A stretch of 63,832 bases of DNA from Stagnimonas sp. GTDB taxonomy: Bacteria; Pseudomonadota; Gammaproteobacteria; Nevskiales; Nevskiaceae. Under the pieces are notes generated by a model. That model made no database searches and was not told the DNA's origin. It saw only the letters and a program-made list of their open reading frames with translations. Each line of letters begins with the position of its first letter. Positions within the stretch are counted from its first letter, which is position 1. The DNA is taken from assembly GCA_030696045.1 (NCBI GenBank), contig JAUYNO010000009.1:1-63832 (forward strand), in the 5' to 3' direction. The position numbers and the translations under genes were made by a program. This document shows, one piece after another, positions 26,171-33,057 of this stretch.

Positions 26171-27495
26171 GGGCTAGGGCCCGCGCGCTGCTGGTGGCGG
26201 CCCTGCTCTGCGCCGCCTGCTCGCGGCCTGTACCGCCGCCCGTCGAACCTGCCGCGACCACGCCTGCTCCCGCCGCCGAGCCAGCGGCTTACCGCTATGC
26301 CGATGAGCTGGCCGCCAGCCGGCAGCGCGTCGCCGAGGCCCGCGCGGCCATCGCGCGCGGCCCGGTGGTCTGGCCGCAGTGGGCGACCCTGGCCGCCGCG
26401 CAACTGGCGCTGGCGCGCCTGCGCGGCGACTACGCGGACTACCTCGAAGTGGAGCAGTCGCTGGCCCAGGCCTTCGCGATCTCGGGGCGCGGCGGCCCCT
26501 ACCTGGAGCGGGCGCGCTACCACTTCAGCGTGCACCGGCTGGACCGGGTCGACGCCGACCTCGCTCTGGCCGAGCGCGAGAACAACCCGGACCCCGCCGC
26601 CATCCTCGGCCTGCGCGCCGACCTCGATTTCTATCGCGGCCGTTATCCCGAGGCCCTGGCCGGCTACCGCGCCGCCCTGGCCCGGCGCGAGGACCTGGGC
26701 GGCCTGGTGCGGCTGGCGCTCTGGCATGCCCGCATGGGCCATCACAGCGAAGCCCTGGCCCTGTTCGACCGTGCTGATGCGATCTACCACGGCGACTCGC
26801 CGTACCCGCGCGCCTGGCTGGCGCTGCAACGCGGCCTGCTGGCACTGGAGCGCGGCCGCTGGGACGATGCCATGGCGCACTACCAGCACGCCCTACGCCT
26901 GCTGCCGGACTGGTGGCTGGCGCGCGAGCACATCGCCGAGATCTACGCCCTGCGGGGCGAGGCCGCGCCGGCGCGGCGGGAATACGAGGCGGTGATCGCC
27001 GAAACCGGCAATCCCGAATACATGGACGCGATGGCGAAGCTGGCCGAGCACGAGGGCCGGCACGACGAAGCGCGGCAGTGGATCGCCAAGGCCCGTGCTG
27101 GCTACGACCAGCGGCTGGCGCAGTTGCCGGAAGCGAGCTACGGCCACGGCCTCGACCACTTCCTGCAATTCGGTCCGCCCGACCTGGCCTTGCGGCTGGC
27201 GCGCGCCAATCACGCGCAGCGACCGAATGGCGAGGCCCAGATCAAGCTGGCCGACGCACTGCTGCACAACGGCCAGGCCGCCGAAGCGGTGCAGCTGATG
27301 CGCCGTGCCCTGGCCAGCGAATGGGACACGCCAGAACTACATGCCGCCGCCGCGCGCAGCTTCGCGGCGGCGGGCCTGGGTGCCGAAGCGCGTGCACAGG
27401 CCGCGCTGGCAAAGGCCGGAAACCCGCACGCGGCGCAGCAGTTCGGTCTGCCCGATTTACCCATCGCGAAACCCGCGCCCGGGCAGGGCGGGTAG
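26167..27495 (+). CDS. TPR-repeat lipoprotein
   Basis: 442 residues, GTG start overlapping the previous stop. Lipobox LLCAAC (Cys18), then a Pro-rich linker and about nine tetratricopeptide-like helical pairs (for example AILGLRADLDFYRGRYPEALAGYRAAL..., WDDAMAHYQHALRLLP). A protein-interaction scaffold anchored to a membrane from the periplasmic side. TPR proteins often accompany DUF4331 genes; here it may assemble the exported cytochromes. Last gene of the redox operon; a hairpin repeat begins within its final codons (27492). Confidence 0.8.
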   Translation: MRARARALLVAALLCAACSRPVPPPVEPAATTPAPAAEPAAYRYADELAASRQRVAEARAAIARGPVVWPQWATLAAAQLALARLRGDYADYLEVEQSLAQAFAISGRGGPYLERARYHFSVHRLDRVDADLALAERENNPDPAAILGLRADLDFYRGRYPEALAGYRAALARREDLGGLVRLALWHARMGHHSEALALFDRADAIYHGDSPYPRAWLALQRGLLALERGRWDDAMAHYQHALRLLPDWWLAREHIAEIYALRGEAAPARREYEAVIAETGNPEYMDAMAKLAEHEGRHDEARQWIAKARAGYDQRLAQLPEASYGHGLDHFLQFGPPDLALRLARANHAQRPNGEAQIKLADALLHNGQAAEAVQLMRRALASEWDTPELHAAAARSFAAAGLGAEARAQAALAKAGNPHAAQQFGLPDLPIAKPAPGQGG

Positions 27496-27665
27496 GGTGG
27501 GCTTCAGCCCACGCGAGCTTGCCTTGAATCCGCGTCCCACCCTTGCTGATGCAGCAGGAGCGTAGGGCGCGCTACGCGCGCCGGCTGGCTGGGCGGGCCC
27601 TGCGGCGCATGCAATGCGCCCTACGGGTAGCGGAATAGCGACGTAGGGTGGGCTTCAGCCCACGC
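27492..27665. repeat. REP/BIME-like mosaic of palindromes, copy 1
   Basis: Two copies of the palindrome GTAGGGTGGGCTTCAGCCCA (27492-27514 and 27643-27665) flank two other palindromes, CGTAGGGCGCGCTACGCGCG at 27561 and one at 27601-27625 built on GCGCATGCAATGCGC. Sequence after each outer copy is also a direct repeat (TTGCCTTGAA). The inner block recurs in inverted orientation at 37360-37426 with few changes. Probably REP DNA; the first palindrome can also act as a transcript end for the redox operon. Confidence 0.75.
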
Positions 27666-27790
27666 CTTGTTGCCTTGAACCCGCGTGGGCAGGCGTCGCT
27701 CAACCCACCCTCCCACCTTGCTGCCGCTATCGTTCGCCCGGATACGGGCGTATATTTTTTGCCCAAGCCCTCACCAAGCGGGAGCACACA

Positions 27791-28426
27791 ATGGCCTACA
27801 TCGAATGGTCCATGCAGGGCGCACAGGTGTCCCAGTGCAACTGCAATATCGGTTGCCCCTGCCAGTTCAACGCGCTGCCCAGCCACGGCCACTGCCGCGC
27901 CTATGTCTTCGTGCAGATCGACAAGGGGCATTTCGGTGACATCAAGCTCGACGGCCTGCGCTGGGGCGGCCTGTTTGCCTGGCCCGGGCCGATCCATCTT
28001 GGCAACGGCACCGCCATGGTGGTGGTGGACCCGCTGGCCAGCCCCGAGCAGCAGGCCGCCATCGAAGCAGTCGCCAGCGGGCAGGAGACCGATCCCGGCA
28101 GCCTCATCACCCAGGTCTTCAGCACCACCCTGAGCAAGGTGCTGCCGACCCAGCGCAGCCCCATCGACCTGACGATTGACTACCCCGGCCGCGCCGCCCG
28201 GGTGAAGGTCGCTGGCCTGGTCGAAGGCAGCGCCGAGTCCATCAAGAACCCGATCACCGGACTGCCGCACAAGGTCAGCGTCAGGATGCCGCAGGGCTTC
28301 GAGTACGACGAAGCCGAATTCCTGATCGGCCGGTCCCGCACCTCGGGCCCCATCGAGCTCAATTTCGACGAGACCCACGCCCATATCGCCAAGGTGCACT
28401 GGGGCACCCACGGCATCATCCGGTAG
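27791..28426 (+). CDS. DUF1326 domain protein
   Basis: 211 residues, no signal peptide. N-terminal CNCNIGCPCQFN cluster, four Cys close together, typical of DUF1326 and suggestive of metal binding; then a beta-rich body with WGGLFAWPGPIHLGNG and a C-terminal GPIELNFDETHAHIAKVHW. ATG with a GCGGGAG ribosome-binding site. It is 8 nt before DUF2182. The two families occur together in many Proteobacteria and are suspected to work as a metal-handling pair; the reaction is unknown. Confidence 0.82.
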   Translation: MAYIEWSMQGAQVSQCNCNIGCPCQFNALPSHGHCRAYVFVQIDKGHFGDIKLDGLRWGGLFAWPGPIHLGNGTAMVVVDPLASPEQQAAIEAVASGQETDPGSLITQVFSTTLSKVLPTQRSPIDLTIDYPGRAARVKVAGLVEGSAESIKNPITGLPHKVSVRMPQGFEYDEAEFLIGRSRTSGPIELNFDETHAHIAKVHWGTHGIIR

Positions 28427-28434
28427 CGCCGCGA

Positions 28435-29235
28435 GTGTCCGGGAGCAGGGCCGGCCCGACGGCGGTCGAGGCCCTGCTGCGGCGGGAGCGCCTGCTGTAC
28501 CTCGCGGCGCCACTGGCCGCCACCGCGCTGGCCTGGCTCTGGCTGGTGCCCGCCGCGCTCGACATGTACGGCTCCATGCGCGGCCTCTCGGCCTGGATGA
28601 TGGTGTCCCAGTGGGACCTGCGCTACGGCCTGCTGATCTTCCTGATGTGGTCGGTGATGATGGCGGCGATGATGCTGCCCTCGCTGGCGCCCGCCCTGCT
28701 GCTGTACGGCGGCATCTGCCGCAGCGACGTGGCCGGCGGGCCACCGGCGCTGCGGGTCTACGCCTTCGCGCTCGGCTACCTCGGCGCCTGGGTCGGCTAC
28801 AGCGCGGCGGTCACGCTATTGCAGTGGCAGCTGTTCGAACACGGCCTGCTGACCATGATGATGGCGCTCGGCGACGCCCGCGTCGCCGCCGCCGCCCTGA
28901 TCCTGGCCGGCGTCTTTCAGCTGACCCCGCTCAAGCAGGACTGCCTCACCCGCTGCCGCTCCCCGGCCGCCTTCCTCAGCGAACACTGGCGCCGGGGCGC
29001 CGGCGGCGCGCTGCGGCTCGGCTTCCACTACGGCCTGTTCTGCCTGGGCTGCTGCTGGGCCCTGATGCTGGTGCTGTTCGTCTGCGGCGTCATGAACCTG
29101 GCCTACATCGTCCTGCTCAGCCTGCTGGTGCTGATGGAGAAGGCGGCGCCCTGGGGGGCGAGGGTGGCCAGGGTGCTCGGCGGCTTTCTGATCGCAGCGG
29201 GTGTGTATGGGCTGGGTTCTGGATGGATGGGGTGA
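28435..29235 (+). CDS. DUF2182 integral membrane protein
   Basis: 266 residues with about seven membrane helices and the family's Met/His/Cys-rich core: DLRYGLLIFLMWSVMMAAMMLPS, QLTPLKQDCLTRC and HYGLFCLGCCWALM. Met and Cys residues inside the membrane suggest copper or another soft metal, but this is not shown for the family. GTG start, 8 nt after DUF1326, so one operon. AT-richer DNA begins about 150 bp after its stop. Confidence 0.82.
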   Translation: MSGSRAGPTAVEALLRRERLLYLAAPLAATALAWLWLVPAALDMYGSMRGLSAWMMVSQWDLRYGLLIFLMWSVMMAAMMLPSLAPALLLYGGICRSDVAGGPPALRVYAFALGYLGAWVGYSAAVTLLQWQLFEHGLLTMMMALGDARVAAAALILAGVFQLTPLKQDCLTRCRSPAAFLSEHWRRGAGGALRLGFHYGLFCLGCCWALMLVLFVCGVMNLAYIVLLSLLVLMEKAAPWGARVARVLGGFLIAAGVYGLGSGWMG

Positions 29236-29495
29236 ATCTGGGGTTGCCCCCGAGAGGGGCGGGGTAGGACCGCCCGCGAGGTTGTGCCGTCTCGCCGCAG
29301 CGCTCGGCGAGCGGTCCAATCTTGCTTCTCGCCCATCCGCGAGGCAGCATCAATCGCAGGGCGCCGGGAACGCCTAGACGAACAATGCATAAGGAGATGG
29401 GATGAATGCGACGGCTTTCAAAAACAGCAGGTTAAAGCCCGGGTTCGACGTCCGGACTGGCAATGCATATAGGGACGCCGTTCCGTCTATTGCCT

Positions 29496-29502
29496 GTTAT
29501 GC
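29496..29502 (+). other. 5' core site of the first cassette
   Basis: GTTATGC, the exact complement of the GCATAAC that opens the attC at 29919. It marks the left edge of the array. No attC-like fold lies to its left, so this could be a remnant attI or the scar of a chance insertion. Confidence 0.6.
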
Positions 29503-29525
29503 CTTAAGCACTTCGGAGCGAACTT

Positions 29526-29924
29526 ATGTTTATGGGTAGGCCCGCGTCACACCTCGTAGCAATGTTCTATTTCTTCATCCTGTGCATTGCTTTCGCATTC
29601 ACTGGCTATCGCGCATTTGAGTCAGGTCAGGGCAGCTACATTGGGCAATTTGCACTGTTTGCTCCGCATGCGGTGGCCTTGCTTGCACTCTCGTCCAAAG
29701 CGCGGTGGTCCTACTTTTATTGCGCAGCACTGCTTTTCCTTTTCCCAGCTTTTTTGTTGGGCTCAATGCTGCTCATCATTTTCAAAGTTCCAAACGCACC
29801 CATAGCAACGTTGGTTCCGTCTCTCCTCGGCGCAGCACTTTTTTTCTGGCTGTTTTATAGCTTCACTTTTGGCGACGCCTCCAAGGCCTTCTATGGCGCA
29901 AAGGTCAGTGGCAGTGGGGCATAA
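29526..29924 (+). CDS. Cassette 1: small membrane protein of unknown function
   Basis: 132 residues, four membrane segments (about 10-27, 42-58, 66-86, 94-112). No recognised family. GGAG (29515-29518) 7 nt before the ATG. Base composition is clearly more AT-rich than the flanking genes, typical of cassette ORFs. The TAA stop is inside the attC core (GCATAAC). Confidence 0.7.
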   Translation: MFMGRPASHLVAMFYFFILCIAFAFTGYRAFESGQGSYIGQFALFAPHAVALLALSSKARWSYFYCAALLFLFPAFLLGSMLLIIFKVPNAPIATLVPSLLGAALFFWLFYSFTFGDASKAFYGAKVSGSGA

Positions 29925-29976
29925 CCAGGCATTCAAGCGGACGGGCTACGCCCGCCGCTTAACTTGAGCGTTGGGG
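29919..29976 (+). other. attC site 1
   Basis: 58 bp. Outer cores GCATAAC (29919-29925) and GTTGGGG (29970-29976); inner arms ATTCAAG / CTTGAGC and a stem GCGG-CGGGC / GCCCGCCGC around a TAC loop, with the extra unpaired A that attC strands show. Confidence 0.85.
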
Positions 29977-29982
29977 GTTGAG

Positions 29983-30462
29983 ATGAAAGCGGCTTTCTTT
30001 CTGGGCTTCCTTCTCGCAGCTGGCGCGGCCTCTTACAGCTTTCCGTTGCGAGCGTCAGAGCAGCTTGCCGCAGTTGAGCCTCAATGCCCGCCCGGACCAG
30101 CTTGGGAAAGAAACGGCACGGTTCCTATACCAGAAAGCTTTACAGCGGATTTTCCAACCGGCACACAGGATCGAACGTTTGAAAAATTGCAGCCTGTGTT
30201 TGACCGGAGCAAAGGCAACATAAACCAAATCTACCTGCGCGCATTACGAGAAAACCCCTGCTTGAGAGGCGTTCTGCATTTCGCCATCGCTTTGAATACA
30301 GAAGGATTGGTGGCGGGATTGCAGATCATCCGAAGCACGACGGGCGACGCCGCATTTGATCAGAAAATCGCAGACCGCATATCAAAAATTCCATTTGGCC
30401 GCGCTAATGGCAGCGGATTTCATGTTTTCACATATCCAATTCTTTTCACTGCCCCGCCATGA
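29983..30462 (+). CDS. Cassette 2: exported protein with TonB/AgmX-like C-terminal domain
   Basis: 159 residues. ATG at 29983 preferred over a TTG in the core site because the signal peptide starts there (MKAAFFLGFLLAAGAASYS). The C-terminal 60 residues, LRGVLHFAIALNTEGLVAGL then STTGDAAFDQKIADRI and IPFG, follow the AgmX/PglI C-terminal (TonB-C-like) pattern. Periplasmic or secreted. Role unknown. Stop is 1 nt before the attC core. Confidence 0.7.
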   Translation: MKAAFFLGFLLAAGAASYSFPLRASEQLAAVEPQCPPGPAWERNGTVPIPESFTADFPTGTQDRTFEKLQPVFDRSKGNINQIYLRALRENPCLRGVLHFAIALNTEGLVAGLQIIRSTTGDAAFDQKIADRISKIPFGRANGSGFHVFTYPILFTAPP

Positions 30463-30463
30463 G

Positions 30464-30541
30464 CCCCAACCAGGCACTTCAGCCGACCGCTACGCCTCCG
30501 CTTCGCTGCGGCTCCGCGTCGGCTGAGTTTGAGCGTTAGGT
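30464..30541 (+). other. attC site 2
   Basis: 78 bp. Cores CCCCAAC (30464-30470) and GTTAGGT (30535-30541); arms CAGCCGACCGC and the complementary GCGTCGGCTGAG; a terminal loop of CCGCTTCGCTGCGG type. Begins AACCAGGCA like attC 1. Confidence 0.88.
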
Positions 30542-30544
30542 CCC

Positions 30545-31048
30545 TTGACGAACGAGCAACATTTAGTGGTTCTTTATTGGCAGGCGGCCGCTGCACTATT
30601 GATGGGTGTTGACTATTTCCTTCCCTCAGCAGCGAAGGAGGTGACCGACACCTACGTTAGAAAATATCTCGCAGGTGTCAGTGTCAGAGTCGATGAGAGC
30701 TTTAATAAAGCAATTCAAGAATTCATCATTGCCAACCGCTGGCGGCTTTTTCTCGCGGTCGTTTTCTTGGCAATCGCTTTTTTGTCGCTGCACTCCATTA
30801 GGTTTCTGGCCCCAGATAGCTCTCCGCTCTTGGTTGTATTTATTTCGCTGGCTGCCATGTTCTTCTTCGCGGGGAGCATTCTCCCATTGGCAACCACATT
30901 CATTGGCCTCGTTGTGCCCGTCGGAGTCGGCTCCGTTTTTGCGGTGCTTCTCGTTTTTCTGAGTAAGTCACCTAAAGGGCCAGTAGCGGCTGGTGGCATG
31001 TTCTGCCTTTTCATCTCATTCTTGGTTAGATACAGCTATGTGGCCTAA
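30545..31048 (+). CDS. Cassette 3: membrane protein of unknown function
   Basis: 167 residues with a TTG start; the AGG of the attC core (GTTAGG) can serve as ribosome-binding site. One hydrophobic segment near the N-terminus (about 10-22), three or four more from 60 to 165. No family recognised. AT-rich relative to the chromosome. The TAA stop lies in the attC 3 core GCCTAAC. Confidence 0.65.
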   Translation: MTNEQHLVVLYWQAAAALLMGVDYFLPSAAKEVTDTYVRKYLAGVSVRVDESFNKAIQEFIIANRWRLFLAVVFLAIAFLSLHSIRFLAPDSSPLLVVFISLAAMFFFAGSILPLATTFIGLVVPVGVGSVFAVLLVFLSKSPKGPVAAGGMFCLFISFLVRYSYVA

Positions 31049-31107
31049 CCACTCCAGCCGACCGGCCACGAAAAGCCGTGGCCGTCGGCTGAGCTACGGC
31101 GTTAGGC
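31043..31107 (+). other. attC site 3
   Basis: 65 bp. Cores GCCTAAC (31043-31049) and GTTAGGC (31101-31107), a perfect complementary pair; arms CAGCCGACCGGCCACG / CGTGGCCGTCGGCTGAG with an AAAAGC loop. This is the most canonical of the three sites. Confidence 0.92.
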
Positions 31108-31111
31108 TCAA

Positions 31112-31246
31112 ATGCCACTGATCTCCCGCGTTCGCCCCCGCATCGGTGATGTGATTGAAGTTCACACACCGCAAGGGTTGGCTTACGCTCACTTCACGCA
31201 CGAACATAAAATCCCACCGAGGAGAAAAGGGGTCGGAGTAAATTAA
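31112..31246 (+). pseudogene. Cassette 4: truncated immunity-protein-like gene (Imm26-type start)
   Basis: 44 codons beginning 4 nt after the attC core: MPLISRVRPRIGDVIEVHT then PQGLAYAHFTHEHK. This matches my recollection of the N-terminus of Imm26-like proteins common in cassettes, which run to over 100 residues. After KIPPRRKG the frame runs into GGGGTCGGAGTAAATTAAT and stops; no attC follows. Read as a cassette cut by a deletion or insertion that rejoined chromosomal DNA. Confidence 0.55.
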
Positions 31247-31420
31247 TTGCAGAAATATGACAGCAGTGCGTTCATGCTCGGCGGCGTCCTCTCAACAGTT
31301 TTGCATGCTCGCATGCCAAGAGCGCTGACTGCCCGGTTCTGGCACCAACAATTCAACATTGCACACGCCCGCAAAGCTCTGCGAGTCTCCCGCCACTTCC
31401 TCAGTGGGCAAACCGAGTTG

Positions 31421-31837
31421 ATGTGGAAACGCGCGGCCATCTACGGCCTACTCCTGGCGGCGGGGACGCTCGGCCTGCAATGGCTCGACTATCAGCGGCT
31501 GGCGCGGGCGCATACAGGCGATGTCTACGTCTTCCTGATCGCCGTCGCTTTCCTCGCACTCGGCGTCTTCGTCGGGGCTCGGGTAATCGGCGCCCGCCGG
31601 CCGCCGGCGGAGTTCGATGGCAACCCCAAGGCGCAGGCCAGCCTGGGCATCAGCCCGCGTGAGATTGATGTGCTCCGGGAAATCGCCGCCGGCTACTCCA
31701 ACAAGGAGATCGCCCGGCGGCTGAACGTCTCGCCCAACACGGTCAAGACCCACGCGGCGCGGCTGTTCGAGAAGCTGGGCGCGACGCGGCGGGTGGACGT
31801 GGTGAACAAGGCGCGGGAGTTGGGCATCCTGCCCTGA
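31421..31837 (+). CDS. Membrane-anchored LuxR-type HTH regulator
   Basis: 138 residues from ATG 31421. Two hydrophobic helices (about 5-20 and 33-54), then a GerE/LuxR helix-turn-helix at 70-130: ISPREIDVLREIAAGYSNKE, IARRLNVSPNTVKTHAARLF. There is no receiver domain. The same layout next to a DUF4199 gene is seen in other Proteobacteria from memory, so the two probably form a unit in which the membrane part senses a signal. A longer upstream frame exists but would cross the cassette scar. GC-rich again, so chromosomal backbone resumes here. Confidence 0.82.
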   Translation: MWKRAAIYGLLLAAGTLGLQWLDYQRLARAHTGDVYVFLIAVAFLALGVFVGARVIGARRPPAEFDGNPKAQASLGISPREIDVLREIAAGYSNKEIARRLNVSPNTVKTHAARLFEKLGATRRVDVVNKARELGILP

Positions 31838-31949
31838 AAGGCTCGAATTCCGGGTGATTGCAGCCAAATCACCCTTCGGGGTGATTGCCGTTGCGGCTTG
31901 CGGCAACGGTAAATGGCGGCTCATTCCAACGCTGGCGAGGTGCAAACCG

Positions 31950-32489
31950 ATGCTCATCAAGAAAATCCTGCCCTACGGGGCCGCTGCCGGCCTGATCGCG
32001 GGTGTTCCCCTGTCGCTGATGGGCCTGAATATCGGCGGCCAGTTGTCGTCGAGCTTGGGCATGGCGCTGGGTTACCTGACCATGCTCGTCGCCTTCAGCC
32101 TGATCTTTGTCGCCATCAAGCGGCGTCGGGACCAGGATCAGGGCGGGGTGATCCGCTTCTGGCCGGCCTTGGGCCAGGGGCTGGGCATCAGCCTGGTCGC
32201 CAGCGTCTGCTACGCGCTGTGCTGGGAGACGGCGCTGGCGCTCAGCGGCATGGACTTCGCCGGCGAATACGCAAAGCTGCTGATCGAGCAGCAGCGGGCC
32301 CAGGGTGTCAGTGGCGAGGCGCTGGCCGCCTTCACGGCCGAGATGGAGCAGTTCAAGACGCAGTACGCCGATCCGCTCTACCGGCTGCCGATGACGCTGG
32401 CGGAAATCTTTCCGGTCGGCCTGCTGGTGTCGCTGGTGTCGGCGGGGCTGCTGCGCAATCCCCGCTTTCTGGCCGCGCCGCGCGGCTAG
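31950..32489 (+). CDS. DUF4199 family membrane protein
   Basis: 179 residues, ATG 31950 with GAGGTG ahead. Four membrane segments (about 8-28, 37-55, 74-94, 148-166) and a charged loop with EQQRAQGVSGEALAAFTAEM before the last, which is the DUF4199 pattern. 112 bp after the LuxR-type regulator, same strand. Possible target or sensor partner of that regulator. Its stop overlaps the convergent NTF2-like gene by 4 bp. Confidence 0.78.
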   Translation: MLIKKILPYGAAAGLIAGVPLSLMGLNIGGQLSSSLGMALGYLTMLVAFSLIFVAIKRRRDQDQGGVIRFWPALGQGLGISLVASVCYALCWETALALSGMDFAGEYAKLLIEQQRAQGVSGEALAAFTAEMEQFKTQYADPLYRLPMTLAEIFPVGLLVSLVSAGLLRNPRFLAAPRG

Positions 32490-32875
32490 CCAGGCCGTTC
32501 GCCAGCCGCGCGCGGGACGCGCTGCGCCGGGTCGTAGAAGAAGGTTTCCTCGGCGATGCGCTCGCCGTCCCAGCGCTGGTAGGCGAGTTCTTCCATGGTC
32601 GTGCGGCTGCCGTCCAGCCACTCGAACTCGAAGCGCCAGCGGATCACCACCCGGTCGCCGCTGACGAACACCGGGCGCAGGCAGGTCGAACGCACCGAAC
32701 GGGCGCGCGCCATCACCTTGCGCTCGTGGGCGACATGCGCCGCCCGGCCGCGTCGCGGCTCGGCCTGGTTTTCGGCCATGGTGGAATCCTCGGTATGGAA
32801 TTCCTCGCAGGCCTCGGCGTGGGCGTTGGCCTCCACGCGGGCGATGAAGCGCTCCAGGGTTTCGGGTGAGGGCAT
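32486..32875 (-). CDS. NTF2-like / SnoaL-fold protein
   Basis: 129 residues. N-terminal helix (SPETLERFIARVEANAHAEA), a short strand with EFHTEDSTMAENQ, and a C-terminal sheet with VVIRWRFEFEWLDGS, MEELAYQRWDGERIAEETFF, the profile of a nuclear-transport-factor-2 fold. Members are small-molecule isomerases, hydrolases or binding proteins; none can be chosen here. Monocistronic, converging on DUF4199. Confidence 0.75.
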   Translation of the reverse strand: MPSPETLERFIARVEANAHAEACEEFHTEDSTMAENQAEPRRGRAAHVAHERKVMARARSVRSTCLRPVFVSGDRVVIRWRFEFEWLDGSRTTMEELAYQRWDGERIAEETFFYDPAQRVPRAAGERPG

Positions 32876-33057
32876 GCCGGTACTCCTTGCTCAGCGCGAG
32901 CGGCCACGATAGACCTTCGTCACGGTGTCGGCGGGCTTGTTGCGCACCCGCCGGTTCCTGCCGGCGCGGCAGCCCCGAGTCGGCCCGACGCCTGAGCCGG
33001 CTATACTGAGCAGACTAAAAGAAGTTCAGTCTGGGGCGACAGAATAGGGAGTTGGTC

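Larger units (their letters stand above)
29496..31246 (+). mobile_element. Integron gene-cassette array without integrase (CALIN)
   Basis: Three attC sites follow three same-strand ORFs of lower GC, and a fourth cassette is cut short. Cassettes by core position: 29497-29970, 29971-30535, 30536-31101 and 31102 onward. Each cassette's first core pairs with the core at the start of its own attC: GTTATGC/GCATAAC, GTTGGGG/CCCCAAC, GTTAGGT/GCCTAAC (one mismatch), as expected from excision circles. No intI gene is in the window on either side. Confidence 0.85.

Noticed and set aside
27492..27665. CRISPR-like repeat array
   Set aside because: Repeats are palindromic, of different types and unevenly spaced; no cas genes nearby.
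29402..29539. 45-codon ORF with AGGAG ribosome-binding site
   Set aside because: It crosses the cassette edge at 29496 and has no recognisable homolog; kept only as a hint of an interrupted target.
31247..31420. 58-residue N-terminal extension of the LuxR-type regulator
   Set aside because: Starts inside the cassette scar, composition differs, and the hydrophobic anchor begins right after the ATG at 31421.
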